A stretch of DNA of 14,765 bases from an uncultured Bacilli bacterium (GTDB lineage Bacteria > Bacillota_I > Bacilli_A > RF39 > UBA660). This document shows positions 14,712-14,765 of this stretch, in pieces (positions within the stretch are counted from its first letter, which is position 1; each line of letters begins with the position of its first letter). The stretch is taken from positions 1 through 14,765 of the forward strand of contig CANRCO010000018.1 of the NCBI GenBank assembly GCA_947629125.1. Direction: 5' to 3'. The translations under genes were made by a program, and so were the position numbers. The notes under the pieces were generated by a model that was given only the letters and a program-made list of their open reading frames with translations, made no database searches and had not been told where the DNA came from.

Positions 14712-14765
14712 GGACCTCTAGCTCAGTTGGTTAGAGCATCCGGCTCATAACCGGGCGGTCGTAGG
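14712..14765 (+). tRNA. tRNA with anticodon CAU, probably tRNA-Ile2 (partial)
   Basis: The acceptor strand GGACCTC is followed by TA and a D arm GCTC/GAGC. The anticodon arm pairs CCGG with CCGG around loop CTCATAA, giving anticodon CAT. The variable loop CGGTC and the 5' T-stem strand GTAGG follow, and the window ends there. The GGACCU acceptor strand and GGTCGTAGG resemble the Bacillota tRNA-Ile whose C34 is changed to lysidine by TilS to read AUA, more than the elongator tRNA-Met (GGCGGU in Bacillus). The missing 3' half prevents a firm decision. Confidence 0.88.

Noticed and set aside
1..14765. CRISPR array, insertion sequence, prophage or integron
   Set aside because: No regularly spaced repeats, transposase, integrase or phage genes were found; the only repeats are the promoter cassettes near the peptidase genes.

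Overview
The window is a strongly AT-rich bacterial segment. It uses the standard code: TGA is a stop (the gene ending at 2011 stops with TGA) and Trp is TGG. Shine-Dalgarno sites of the AGGAGG/GAGGTG type, a CIRCE element, an N-domain-less ClpB, a ~550-residue GluRS and an OLE RNA/OapA pair all point to a low-GC Bacillota, probably an uncultured anaerobic Bacilli or Mollicutes-related lineage. This placement is inference, not a database result. All protein genes lie on the minus strand; only the partial tRNA at the right edge is on the plus strand.

Read in the direction of transcription (right to left): mutS (14595-12046) has an extended -10 promoter and is divergent from a tRNA with anticodon CAU, probably tRNA-Ile2. 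Next is a single-gene unit for a secreted or anchored surface protein with a SipW/TasA-like N-terminus and a DUF6273-like C-terminal domain (11898-10147). It is followed by clpB (9995-7887), whose promoter overlaps a CIRCE (HrcA) operator. Two paralogous small M3-like metallopeptidases follow (7810-6731 and 6222-5170), each with a near-identical promoter. Between them is a third promoter copy with no gene behind it, plus a short unit with its own promoter and terminator that appears to encode a ~119-nt pseudoknotted small RNA carrying an anti-Shine-Dalgarno tract.

Next come gltX (5116-3467) and a TPR-protein gene with a TTG start (3447-2011), probably one operon. Directly after the TPR stop codon is a textbook promoter (TTGACT, 17 nt, TGaTACAAT). 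It drives a ~619-nt gene-free stretch that ends in a U-tract hairpin and can fold into many nested helices. Immediately downstream is a four-TM protein with the DxxxD motif of OapA. Size, position and partner gene identify this as an OLE (ornate large extremophilic) RNA with its membrane partner OapA. The last gene is mscL (642-229), with its own promoter and a strong terminator, so an OLE/OapA envelope-stress locus sits beside a mechanosensitive channel gene.

The most notable items are the OLE-oapA locus, the unassigned small RNA at 6437-6555, and the tandem miniature M3-like peptidases with shared promoter cassettes.
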